Origin: DAOUAE01 sp034433795 | Lineage (GTDB): Bacteria; Chloroflexota; UBA6077; FW602-bin22; DAOUAE01 | Assembly (NCBI GenBank): GCA_034433795.1 | Contig: DAOUAE010000008.1 | Coordinates: 124,001-188,000 of the forward strand | Reading direction: 5' to 3' | DNA: 64,000 bases | Part shown: positions 1 to 7,317 of the stretch, piece after piece | How positions within the stretch are numbered: the stretch's first letter is position 1 | How the letters are laid out: each line of letters begins with the position of its first letter | Notes under the pieces: generated by a model | What the model was told of the DNA's origin: nothing | The model's input: the letters and a program-made list of their open reading frames with translations, nothing else | The model's database searches: none | Translations under genes and position numbers: made by a program

Positions 1-1279
1 TCCCGCTCAGGGTCTGGCCTGGCAGGGTGTCGAGGGTGAGCGTCACCTTCTGGCCGACCGCCACCCGCTGGAGATCGCTCTCGGTCAGGTCGGTCCGCAC
101 CTCCAGGGCGTTCGGGTCAGCCAGGGTGATCACCGGCTGGCTGGCCTGGACCTGGTCGCCGACTTTCAGCCTCAGACTGAGGATGCGCCCGCTGAACGGG
201 GCCACCAGTTTGAGGGCGGCGATCTTCTCCTGCACCTCGGCCACCGCCACCCGCGCCTGGTCGACCTGGGCGGCCAGGAGTTTGATCTCCAGATCGGCGG
301 CGCTCTCCGGCGTCCGTTTCTTCTGCTCGTACTCGGCCTGGGCCTTCTCCAGGGCCAGCCGGGCGGCCTGGACCGCCAGTTCGGCGCTTTTGACCGCCGC
401 GTCGCGCGGGCGCTGGCGGGCGGCCTCAAGGTCCGCCCGCGCCCGAGCCAGATCGGCTTCGGCTCGGGCCACCGCCTCGTCAGCCTGGCGGAGGGCCAGC
501 TGGGCCTGGGCGCGGGCGGTGTCCAGCCGTTCTTTGGCCGCCAGCAGGTTGCTCCAGGCGAGGTCGACGTCGCGCTGGCTGGCCTCGCCCTTCCGGAAGC
601 GCTCCAGCACCTGCCCGTAGTTGACCTCGTACCAGTTGTGCTCGTACTCGCGCTCGCGGACGTTCCTGGCAACGACCTCGCTCTTCTGGGTGATGAGACG
701 CTGGAGCCGGGCCGTCTCCAGTTTGGCCTCGGCCTCGCGGACCGCCTGCTCGGCCTGGGCCACCGGATCAGGGGCGGCGCGCGCCCTGGCCAGCTCCTCC
801 TCGGCTTTGGCCAGCTGGGCCTGAGCCTGCAGGACCGCCAGTTCGGCGGCCTTGAGGTCCAGCGCCCGCCGCGTCGCGGTGTCGCCGGCTCCGGCCCGGG
901 CCTGATCCAGTTTGATCTGGGCCAGCTGCAGGTTCACCTGCGCCTGCTCCAGCCGGACGGGGAGGTCGCCCGGCTCCAGCTCGGCCAGGACCTCGCCCTC
1001 CATGACCATCTGGCCGGTCTGCACATGGACGCGGGCGACCGTCCCATTGGTGCGGAAGGCGAGATCGGCCTGTCGCTGGGCGCTGACCCGGCCGAGGAAA
1101 CGGATGGTCTCGCTGATGCTCCCGCGCTGGACCACCGCCGTGGCCCGGGGAGCCGGGGTGAGGGCCAGAGCCGGCCGGGGCGTGGGAGCGGCCTCGCGGG
1201 CCCCAAGAGCGCAGCCCAGGAGCAGGACCATCCCCAGTCCAGCGGCCAGCCAGACGGCACCGACCGTCCTGCACCCCAT
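1..1279 (-). CDS. HlyD/MacA-family efflux adaptor lipoprotein, partial (3' end outside window)
   Basis: Membrane-fusion (periplasmic adaptor) protein of the HlyD/MacA/RND-adaptor family, expected to link an inner-membrane exporter to the cell surface. The frame is open to the left edge, so the C-terminus is missing. The start is ATG at 1279 behind a strong GGAGGTGA. The first ~25 residues form a lipoprotein signal ending LLLGC. Residues ~50-105 form the first half of a biotinyl-lipoyl-like barrel (GTVARVHVQTGQMVMEGEVL). A very long Ala/Glu/Arg-rich coiled-coil hairpin follows (~110-345). The second lipoyl half (LKLVAPFSGRILSLRLKVGD) and the start of the beta-barrel domain come next. It starts 15 nt after the stop of the solute-binding protein gene, so the two are probably co-transcribed. 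The exporter partner is not visible and probably lies to the left. Confidence 0.85.
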   Translation of the reverse strand, partial: MGCRTVGAVWLAAGLGMVLLLGCALGAREAAPTPRPALALTPAPRATAVVQRGSISETIRFLGRVSAQRQADLAFRTNGTVARVHVQTGQMVMEGEVLAELEPGDLPVRLEQAQVNLQLAQIKLDQARAGAGDTATRRALDLKAAELAVLQAQAQLAKAEEELARARAAPDPVAQAEQAVREAEAKLETARLQRLITQKSEVVARNVREREYEHNWYEVNYGQVLERFRKGEASQRDVDLAWSNLLAAKERLDTARAQAQLALRQADEAVARAEADLARARADLEAARQRPRDAAVKSAELAVQAARLALEKAQAEYEQKKRTPESAADLEIKLLAAQVDQARVAVAEVQEKIAALKLVAPFSGRILSLRLKVGDQVQASQPVITLADPNALEVRTDLTESDLQRVAVGQKVTLTLDTLPGQTLSG

Positions 1280-1294
1280 CGTCCCTCACCTCCG

Positions 1295-2722
1295 TCAGCT
1301 GTTCAGGGCGGCCTCCAGCGCGGCGGCCGCCTCCTGGGCGATCTCCTCGGGCTTTCTGGTCCCCTCGAACAGCGGTTGGAGGAGGCGCTGGAAGACCTGC
1401 GCCCCCAGACGGGACTGGACGGACGGCGGCAGGGCCCGGGCGGACTCCAGCGCCCGGCCGAGCACCTGGCCCTCGTCGGGCGTGAACGGGGCGGCCGGGC
1501 GCTGGAGGGCGGTCTGGAGGGCCGGCCGGGAGGCGGGGAGCGGCACCTCTTTCCCCAGCTCGCCGGCCAGCGCGGCCAGCACCTGGAACGCCGCACGCGG
1601 GTCGGCCGCCCGCGCGGTGAGAGCCAGAACGCCTGAGACCGCCAGGGCGCTGGCCGGAACCCGGCCTCGGGGCGGTTCGGCCAGTCGGAGCGGCCAGTCC
1701 TGGACGCCGGGCGGCCGCCACCAGCCGCCGTAGAGCCCGCCGGTTATGACAAAATCCATGGCCACCCGCTGGCCCCCCGGCCCCATGAGCGGCGGCGCCT
1801 CGCCCGGTCCGACCGGCCCGACCACGACCCGGACCGGGGGCGGGGCGCCGGGGGCGCCCCGCGCGCTCAGCTGGGGCCGCGCCACCACCTTGTGCGTGTG
1901 GATGAGGTCGTAGAGAAAGCGCAGCGTCTCCAGGGCTGGCCCCTCGGTCAGAAGCACCCGGCGCCCGTCGGGGCTGACGAGGTCGCCGCCGTTCTGCCAG
2001 AGGAAGGCCGCCAGGATGAGGAGGGGGTGGCCGGAGAACAGGTTGAGCCCGTACTGCCCCTTATCGGGCTGGGTCAGCGTCCGGGCGGCGTTGAGCAGAG
2101 TCGTCCAGGTCCAGGTGCTGTCGGGCGGGGGCAGGCCGGCGGCGCTGAAGAGACGCTGGTCGTACCGCAGGACCAGCACCTCGGCGGCGAGCGGCAGGCC
2201 GTAGAGCGCTCCCTGGTCGCTGACGGCGGCCAGTGCGCCGGGGAAAAGATCGGCGGGCCGGAGGGGGCTGTCGCCCTGGACCAGGGGATCGAGGGGCTGA
2301 AGAAGGGTGCGCCGGACGGCGGCGGCGAACTCGTCGAGATTCTCAAAGAAGACGAGGTCGGGAGCCGGCTCCTGGTTCAGGGCCTGTTCCAGAGCGGCGA
2401 TGGTCGGCGGCAGCGGTGGGGGCTGGCCGGGCGGTGGCGGCGGCACCGGCCCCATGGCCGGCGTCGGCGGTGGGGCGGTGACGCTGGTGACGCGGAGGTC
2501 GATCTCGCCGGGGTGCGCCCGCACGAGGTCCAGGGCCGCTTTATAAAGCAGGGTCACACCCGGCCGGCCGAGGCCGGCCTCACGCGGGCCGCCGAGGCCC
2601 AGGTAGGCGACGGTGACCACCGTTGGCCGCCGGGGACTGAGAACGGGAAGACAGCCGGCCAGGCCGAGGGTGGTCAAGGCCGCCAGACTGCCGCGCAACA
2701 GACGACGACGCTCCAGGTGCAC
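1295..2722 (-). CDS. ABC-type sugar solute-binding lipoprotein (family 1)
   Basis: Extracellular substrate-binding protein of the carbohydrate ABC type, about 475 aa. The GTG start follows GGGAGG. The N-terminus is a lipoprotein signal with twin arginines and the lipobox LAGC near residue 24. The mature part has family-1 landmarks: a Leu-rich hinge around LYGLPLAAEVLVLRYDQRLF and the segment FLWQNGGDLVSPDG, which is typical of sugar binders. A proline-rich insertion (~residues 90-110) is unusual. No permease or ATPase gene lies beside it; the next gene on the same strand is an HlyD-type adaptor. The transported ligand cannot be told from sequence. It may be an orphan binding protein or have been recruited to another role. 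Confidence 0.8.
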   Translation of the reverse strand: MHLERRRLLRGSLAALTTLGLAGCLPVLSPRRPTVVTVAYLGLGGPREAGLGRPGVTLLYKAALDLVRAHPGEIDLRVTSVTAPPPTPAMGPVPPPPPGQPPPLPPTIAALEQALNQEPAPDLVFFENLDEFAAAVRRTLLQPLDPLVQGDSPLRPADLFPGALAAVSDQGALYGLPLAAEVLVLRYDQRLFSAAGLPPPDSTWTWTTLLNAARTLTQPDKGQYGLNLFSGHPLLILAAFLWQNGGDLVSPDGRRVLLTEGPALETLRFLYDLIHTHKVVARPQLSARGAPGAPPPVRVVVGPVGPGEAPPLMGPGGQRVAMDFVITGGLYGGWWRPPGVQDWPLRLAEPPRGRVPASALAVSGVLALTARAADPRAAFQVLAALAGELGKEVPLPASRPALQTALQRPAAPFTPDEGQVLGRALESARALPPSVQSRLGAQVFQRLLQPLFEGTRKPEEIAQEAAAALEAALNS

Positions 2723-2953
2723 CGTGTCCCTCCCTTCACCCTCCGGTGGTGCCTCCGACCATGATGACGCGTCGCGGCCAGCGGAGGTTCCCGGCCACGC
2801 CGGGCCGCTGACGAAGGGTACCAGACCGGTGTGACCTGCACGTCTCAGCCCGGTTACCGGTCGGTGACAGCGGGCGGAGTGGGCCAGCGCCGGCTGAGGG
2901 CCGACAGGAAGCCCGGCGCGGCCGCGCGGGCCATGCGAACGGGGGTGAGCCGT

Positions 2954-3091
2954 TCAGTGGGCTGGCGGCGGCGTCGAGGTCCCGCCCGCGAACATGATGC
3001 CGAAGAAGAGGAGGCTCAGGTACAGGAAGATAAGGAGGGGGATCGTCAGGGCGATCACGTTGCCGACGGCGTCGGACCAGTGGCGTTCCAA
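2954..3091 (-). CDS. small single-span membrane protein, 45 aa
   Basis: Unrecognised 45-residue protein. The start is taken as TTG at 3091, preceded by AGGAGG with 6 nt spacing. The frame stays open further upstream to a TTG at 3151, but that upstream codon is part of a clear -35 box, so translation must begin later. The protein has a short charged N-terminus (ERHWSD), then one hydrophobic helix from about residue 9 to 33 (VIALTIPLLIFLYLSLLFFG), then a short Gly/Thr/Pro tail. It could be a small accessory subunit of a membrane complex, but no neighbour identifies one. The gene is supported by the combination of promoter, SD and membrane helix rather than by homology. Confidence 0.6.
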   Translation of the reverse strand: MERHWSDAVGNVIALTIPLLIFLYLSLLFFGIMFAGGTSTPPPAH

Positions 3092-3122
3092 CGGCGCCTC
3101 CTGCGGCAGAGTTCGGTTTGGG

Positions 3123-3151
3123 ATTGTAGAGGGGGCGGCCGGCGCTGTCAA
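3123..3151 (-). promoter_or_regulatory. sigma70-type promoter for the 45-aa membrane protein
   Basis: On the minus strand, TTGACA (3151-3146) and TACAAT (3128-3123) are separated by exactly 17 nt. The predicted transcription start is near 3116, 25 nt before the TTG start codon at 3091. Confidence 0.75.
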
Positions 3152-3155
3152 CGCG

Positions 3156-3899
3156 CTAGCCGGCCGTGCCGGCCACCCGCCAGACCGCGCCGACCGTATA
3201 GGTGTTCTCCTCCGAGCAGAGGTAGGTCACCACCACCGCCACCTCATCGGGGTCGGCGTAGCGGCCGATGGCCACGCCCGGCGGATTGGCCAGATGTTCA
3301 GGGCTGAAGCGCGGGATCACCATGTCGGTCAGAGCCCGTCCTGGCTCGACACAGTTGGCCAGGACGCCATCTTTGGCGTAGCAGTTGGCGATCGAGCGCA
3401 TCAGCGCCACCACCGCCCCCTTGGAGACGGCGTATGGGGCCAGCAGGGCGGCTCCCCGGCGGGCGCCCGAGGAGATGGTGACGATCCGTCCCCAGCGCTG
3501 GCGGAGCATGTGCGGCAGAACGGCCCGGCAGCAGTAGTAGACCCCGTGGAGATTCACCGCCAGCACCCGCTCCCACTCGCTGTCGGGCTGCTCCAGGAAC
3601 GGCCGTTCGACGCCCAGGATGCCGGCGCAGTTGACCAGGATGTCGATCCGCCCGAAGGCCTCGAGCGTCCGGGCGACCATGGCCTCGACCTGGGCCCGAT
3701 CGGCGACGTCGGTCTTGATAAAGAGGGCCCGGCGTCCCAGCCGCTCGATCTCGGGGACCACGGCCGCGCCGAAATCGCCGATGTCGGCGATGACGATGTC
3801 GCGCCCGGCCTGGGCCAGCCGGAGGGCCGAGGCCCGGCCGATGCCACGTCCGCCGCCGGTGACGATGGCCACCCGTCGGGGCGGTGTCTCAGGAGCCAT
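3156..3899 (-). CDS. SDR-family oxidoreductase (FabG-like)
   Basis: Short-chain dehydrogenase/reductase of classical length (247 aa), NAD(P)-dependent and cytosolic. The Rossmann glycine motif TGGGRGIG is near residues 14-21. The NNAG-equivalent reads NCAGILG. The catalytic Ser lies in the TISSGAR segment and the catalytic pair in YAVSK. The ATG start at 3899 follows GGAGG at 7 nt spacing. It resembles 3-oxoacyl-ACP reductases and sugar/alcohol dehydrogenases, and the substrate cannot be separated among these from sequence alone. It lies 42 nt downstream of the bL25 gene on the same strand and may be read through from it. Confidence 0.85.
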   Translation of the reverse strand: MAPETPPRRVAIVTGGGRGIGRASALRLAQAGRDIVIADIGDFGAAVVPEIERLGRRALFIKTDVADRAQVEAMVARTLEAFGRIDILVNCAGILGVERPFLEQPDSEWERVLAVNLHGVYYCCRAVLPHMLRQRWGRIVTISSGARRGAALLAPYAVSKGAVVALMRSIANCYAKDGVLANCVEPGRALTDMVIPRFSPEHLANPPGVAIGRYADPDEVAVVVTYLCSEENTYTVGAVWRVAGTAG

Positions 3900-3941
3900 G
3901 CAGACGCCTCCATATAGTGATCTCGCTGGGCGCAGAGCCGT

Positions 3942-4565
3942 TCACACCTGAAGCCGGGCCTGCTCCGCCGGCGATGGGGCCTCCTCCGGAGCCTCCTCGA
4001 TGGCCGCCGCGGCCGGTGGCGGCTCGACGGTCACCACCGGCGCTGTGGGGTCGGTGACCAGACGGACGCCCGGCGGCAGCGGCAGGTCGCCGGCGTGGAT
4101 CACACTCGGCGCCCGGTCCAGGCGTGTCAGATCGACGGCGATCACCTCGGGCAGATCGGTGGGACGGCCCTCCAGTTCGACCGTCTCCAGGTAATGGACC
4201 AGGACGCCTTCGCCGCGCTGGACCGCCGGCGCCTCGCCGACGAAGCGCAGCGGCACCGCCACCCGGACCTTCCCCGCCTGCTCGATGGCGTAGAAATCAA
4301 CGTGCCGGACCTCGCCGGTGATCGGATGGCGGTCGACCTGTTTGATAAGGGTGATGTGCTCCTGACCGTCGACCGTGAGGTGGAAGCGGGTGGTCGGCGT
4401 GGCCCCGGCCAGGGCCTGGAGAAGGGCGCGGGTCTCGACCTGGAGGGGCTGGGAGGGCAGGCCGGGACCGTAGAGGTTGACGGGGGTGATACCAGCCCGG
4501 CGCAGGCGTTTGACGGCTTTGCCCAGGATGGTGCGGGGCTGGGCCACGAGAGCGCGCTCGGCCAT
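3942..4565 (-). CDS. rplY: 50S ribosomal protein bL25 (Ctc form)
   Basis: Ribosomal protein bL25/TL5/Ctc, which binds 5S rRNA in the large subunit. The 207-aa length fits the long two-domain form: an N-terminal 5S-binding domain (AERALVAQPRTILGKAVKRL, then GITPVNLYGPG) and a C-terminal beta domain with the signature HITLIKQVDRHPITGEVRHV and VRVAVPLRFVGEAPAVQRGEGV. The tail is Ala/Pro/Glu-rich. The ATG start follows AAGGAGG. The gene sits between tRNA-Pro with its terminator and the SDR gene. Confidence 0.95.
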   Translation of the reverse strand: MAERALVAQPRTILGKAVKRLRRAGITPVNLYGPGLPSQPLQVETRALLQALAGATPTTRFHLTVDGQEHITLIKQVDRHPITGEVRHVDFYAIEQAGKVRVAVPLRFVGEAPAVQRGEGVLVHYLETVELEGRPTDLPEVIAVDLTRLDRAPSVIHAGDLPLPPGVRLVTDPTAPVVTVEPPPAAAAIEEAPEEAPSPAEQARLQV

Positions 4566-4593
4566 ACCAACCTCCTTCGACCGGTGATGCTGG

Positions 4594-4623
4594 ATTCTGG
4601 CTGGGACGAGCGGCGTGATTCAA
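4594..4623 (-). promoter_or_regulatory. possible promoter for rplY
   Basis: Minus strand: TTGAAT (4623-4618), 18-nt spacer, CAGAAT (4599-4594). Both boxes are imperfect. The position makes sense, just downstream of the tRNA terminator and ~22 nt before the predicted start of the rplY leader. Confidence 0.35.
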
Positions 4624-4658
4624 CAAAGAAAGGAGATGAGGGCCAACCCTCATCTCCT
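4621..4658 (-). terminator. rho-independent terminator after tRNA-Pro
   Basis: A perfect 12-bp stem (4631-4642 with 4647-4658, AGGAGATGAGGG and its complement) with a 4-nt loop is followed on the minus strand by TTCTTTGTTG. It lies immediately downstream of the tRNA-Pro CCA end. Confidence 0.85.
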
Positions 4659-4661
4659 GAC

Positions 4662-4738
4662 TGGTCGGGGCGGCCCGATTCGAACGGGCGACCACTAGCA
4701 CCCCATACTAGTGCGCTACCAGGCTGCGCCACGCCCCG
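4662..4738 (-). tRNA. tRNA-Pro (anticodon GGG)
   Basis: Complete 77-nt cloverleaf. The acceptor CGGGGCG pairs with CGCCCCG, the D arm is GCGC/GCGC with AGCCTGGTA, and the anticodon stem is CTAGT/GCTAG with loop ATGGGGT (anticodon GGG). The T arm is GCCCG-TTCGAAT-CGGGC, the discriminator is A and CCA is encoded. It reads proline codon CCC (and CCU by wobble). Confidence 0.97.
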
Positions 4739-4750
4739 ATTGCATTTTCT

Positions 4751-4779
4751 ATTATAGCCACGCCGCTCGGCGAGTGCAA
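4751..4779 (-). promoter_or_regulatory. promoter of tRNA-Pro
   Basis: Minus strand: TTGCAC (4779-4774), 17-nt spacer, consensus TATAAT (4756-4751). Transcription would begin about 6 nt before the mature tRNA 5' end. Confidence 0.85.
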
Positions 4780-4844
4780 GAGGGAGCCGGGAGAATCTCA
4801 ACAACCGCCGGCCGTGGCCGGCCTCTTGCTGGTGAGGGCCGGTG

Positions 4845-7310
4845 GTGGCAGGATCACCGGTGAGGATGGGCGTGCGGCGGCGCGATCTCCTGGGCGGCCT
4901 CGGGCTCGGGCTGCTTGGTCTGCTGCTGGAGGGCGGTCGCCGGGTGCCCGAACACCCAGGACGCGTGGAGAGGACGCCGATGATCACCGCTCCGCCGCCG
5001 GTCATCCCAACCGCCGCCTGGCGCCGGCCCATCGGCCAGCCGCTGCCAAACCCCGGGCGCCCGCGCCCCGGTCAGGAGTGGCAGATCGACGACGGCTACT
5101 GGCAGGGGGTGCCCCTCGGCGGGCTGGGCGCGGGCAGCATCGGCCGCACCTATCGGGGCGACTTCGCCCGCTGGCACCTCGACCCCGGCCGTCACTGGTA
5201 TCAGCCCATCGCGGCCTGCCAGTTCGCCCTGTTCGTTCAGCGTGGTGAGCACCGTCAGGCCCTGGTTCTCTGCGCCGGCCAGCTTGGCCCGGCCCTCGCG
5301 GCCTGGAACTGGCGTTATCCGCCAGGCGCCGGCTATTACGCCGCCCTCTTTCCCCGGGCCTGGTTCGTCTACGACCCGGCGGTCCTGGGCGTCGAGGCCA
5401 TCGTCGAGCAGCTCTCGCCGGTCCTGCCCCACAACTACCGCGAGTCCAGTTACCCGGTGGGCGTCTTCGAGTACTGGCTCCGGAACCCTCACCCGGAGCC
5501 GGTCACCGTGGGGATTCTGTTCAGCTGGGCCAATCTGGTCGGCTGGGACTATCGGGCCCGACGCAACGCCGGGAACCAGAACGTCCCCTGGTCTCTGTCA
5601 ACCCCAGCCGGACGGATCGTCGGCCTGGTCCTCGGCCGCGACAGCCCGGCGGTGACCGAGCCGTGGGATGGTGAGTTCTGCCTGGCCACCCAGGAGGCGC
5701 CGGGACTGCGCGCCACCTTCTACAGTCGCTTCCCGGCTGAGGGCGACGGCCGGGCGGTCTGGGAGGACTTCGCGGCCGACGGCGCCCTCGACGACGTGGT
5801 CGATCTCCGGCCGGCCGCGCCGACCGAGCCGATCGCCGGGGCCCTGGCCGCCACCGTGACGCTGGCTCCCGGTGAGAGCCGGACGGTGCCCTTCGCCCTG
5901 GCCTGGGACCGGCCGATCATGGCCTTCGGCCACGGGCGACGCTGGTACAAGCGCTACACCCGCTTTGTCGGCCGCGACGGCCACCAGGCCCGCCAGCTCG
6001 CCCGCCAGGCCCTGGCGCAGTACCCGGCCTGGCGCCAGGCCATTCAGGACTGGCAGCGGCCCGTTCTCGAGGCCCCCGACCGCCCCGACTGGTTCAAGGG
6101 CATGCTCTTCAACGAACTCTACGTCCTGGTCGACGGCGGCACCGCCTGGGAGAACGGTCTGGTCGGCCAGCCCGACAGCGGTCAGGAACGGTTCGCCACC
6201 CTGGAGTGCTTTGACTATCCCTTCTATGAGACGCTGGACGTGCGCTTCTACGGCTCGTTCCCTTTGCTGCTCTTCTGGCCCGACCTGGAGAAGAGCGTCA
6301 TGCGTCAGTTCGCGGCCGCCGTCGGCCAGGCCGACCTCGAACCGGTCACCATCCAGGCCACCCGAGCGCGGACCGTCCGCAAGCAGGCGGGGGCCGTTCC
6401 TCACGACCTGGGGATGCCCGACGAGGATCCATGGCTGCGCCCCAACGCCTACCATTTCCAGGACGTCAACCGCTGGAAAGACCTCAACGCTAAGTTCATC
6501 CTGCTGGTGGCCCGCGACTTCCTCTGGACCCACGACCATGATTTTCTCGAGGCCTGCTGGCCAGCGGTCCGTCAGGCCCACGCGTACCTGCAGGCCATGG
6601 ACCGCGACGGCGACGGGATCCCCGAGAACGAAGGCTTCCCCGACCAGACCTACGATACCTGGCCGATGCGCGGGGTGAGCGCCTACTGTGGCGGCCTCTG
6701 GATCGCGGCCCTGGCCGCCCTCGAGCACCTGGCCACTCTGCGCGGGGAGGTCGCCCGCGCGCGGGAGTACGCCGTGCAGCGGGCGCGGGCCCAGGCGCTC
6801 TACGAAGACCGTCTCTGGACCGGCCGCTACTATCGCTTCGATACGAGCGGCGGCCCCGGCGCCGAGACGATCATGGCCGACCAGCTGGCTGGCCAGTGGT
6901 ACGCGCTGCTTCTCGGTCTGCCGCCCGTGGTTCCCCACGACCGGGCCCGCCAGGCGCTGCAGACCGTCTTCGCCTTCAACGTCCAGCGGTTCAACCATGG
7001 CGCCTGGGGGGCGGTTAACGGCATGCGCCCCGACGGAACGGTCGAGACGGGCGCCGACCAGGCCGGGGAGGTCTGGAGCGGGGTGGTCTTCGCCGTGGCG
7101 GCGGCCATGGCCCAGCACGGCCTGGTCGCCGAGGCCTGGCAGACCGCCTGGGGCGCCTACAACGTCATCTACCAGCAGAAAGGCTACTGGTTCCGGACGC
7201 CCGAGGCCTGGGACGCGGCCGGGAACTTCCGGGCCTCGCTCTACCTGCGCCCGCTGAGCGTCTGGGCGCTGGAGCTGGCCCGAGCCTCCGCCCGCCCGCC
7301 GCGTCCGTAG
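4845..7310 (+). CDS. GH116 family glycosidase (GBA2-like), Tat-type signal
   Basis: Large secreted beta-glycosidase related to non-lysosomal glucosylceramidase and to bacterial GH116 beta-glucosidases, 821 aa in this start choice. The N-terminal half is a beta domain (~55-360). The C-terminal half is the (alpha/alpha)6 barrel. Family signatures are FDYPFYETLDVRFYGSFPLL around residues 465-485 and DQTYDTWPMRGVSAYCGGLW around 600-620; the latter carries the family acid/base Asp. A signal with RRRDLLGG and a hydrophobic stretch suggests Tat export. The start is uncertain: GTG 4845 has GGTGAGG at 7 nt, while GTG 4842 and ATG 4866 are alternatives in the same frame. It ends 7 nt from the convergent oxidase gene. 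It could hydrolyse cello- or xylo-oligosaccharides released by the GH5 and GH9 enzymes of the window. Confidence 0.85.
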   Translation: MAGSPVRMGVRRRDLLGGLGLGLLGLLLEGGRRVPEHPGRVERTPMITAPPPVIPTAAWRRPIGQPLPNPGRPRPGQEWQIDDGYWQGVPLGGLGAGSIGRTYRGDFARWHLDPGRHWYQPIAACQFALFVQRGEHRQALVLCAGQLGPALAAWNWRYPPGAGYYAALFPRAWFVYDPAVLGVEAIVEQLSPVLPHNYRESSYPVGVFEYWLRNPHPEPVTVGILFSWANLVGWDYRARRNAGNQNVPWSLSTPAGRIVGLVLGRDSPAVTEPWDGEFCLATQEAPGLRATFYSRFPAEGDGRAVWEDFAADGALDDVVDLRPAAPTEPIAGALAATVTLAPGESRTVPFALAWDRPIMAFGHGRRWYKRYTRFVGRDGHQARQLARQALAQYPAWRQAIQDWQRPVLEAPDRPDWFKGMLFNELYVLVDGGTAWENGLVGQPDSGQERFATLECFDYPFYETLDVRFYGSFPLLLFWPDLEKSVMRQFAAAVGQADLEPVTIQATRARTVRKQAGAVPHDLGMPDEDPWLRPNAYHFQDVNRWKDLNAKFILLVARDFLWTHDHDFLEACWPAVRQAHAYLQAMDRDGDGIPENEGFPDQTYDTWPMRGVSAYCGGLWIAALAALEHLATLRGEVARAREYAVQRARAQALYEDRLWTGRYYRFDTSGGPGAETIMADQLAGQWYALLLGLPPVVPHDRARQALQTVFAFNVQRFNHGAWGAVNGMRPDGTVETGADQAGEVWSGVVFAVAAAMAQHGLVAEAWQTAWGAYNVIYQQKGYWFRTPEAWDAAGNFRASLYLRPLSVWALELARASARPPRP

Positions 7311-7317
7311 AGGCGTC

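Noticed and set aside
4866..4880. ATG 4866 as start of the GH116 gene
   Set aside because: The SD-like GGTGAGG touches the ATG with no spacing; GTG 4845 has a proper gap. It remains possible, because a Tat signal would still be complete.
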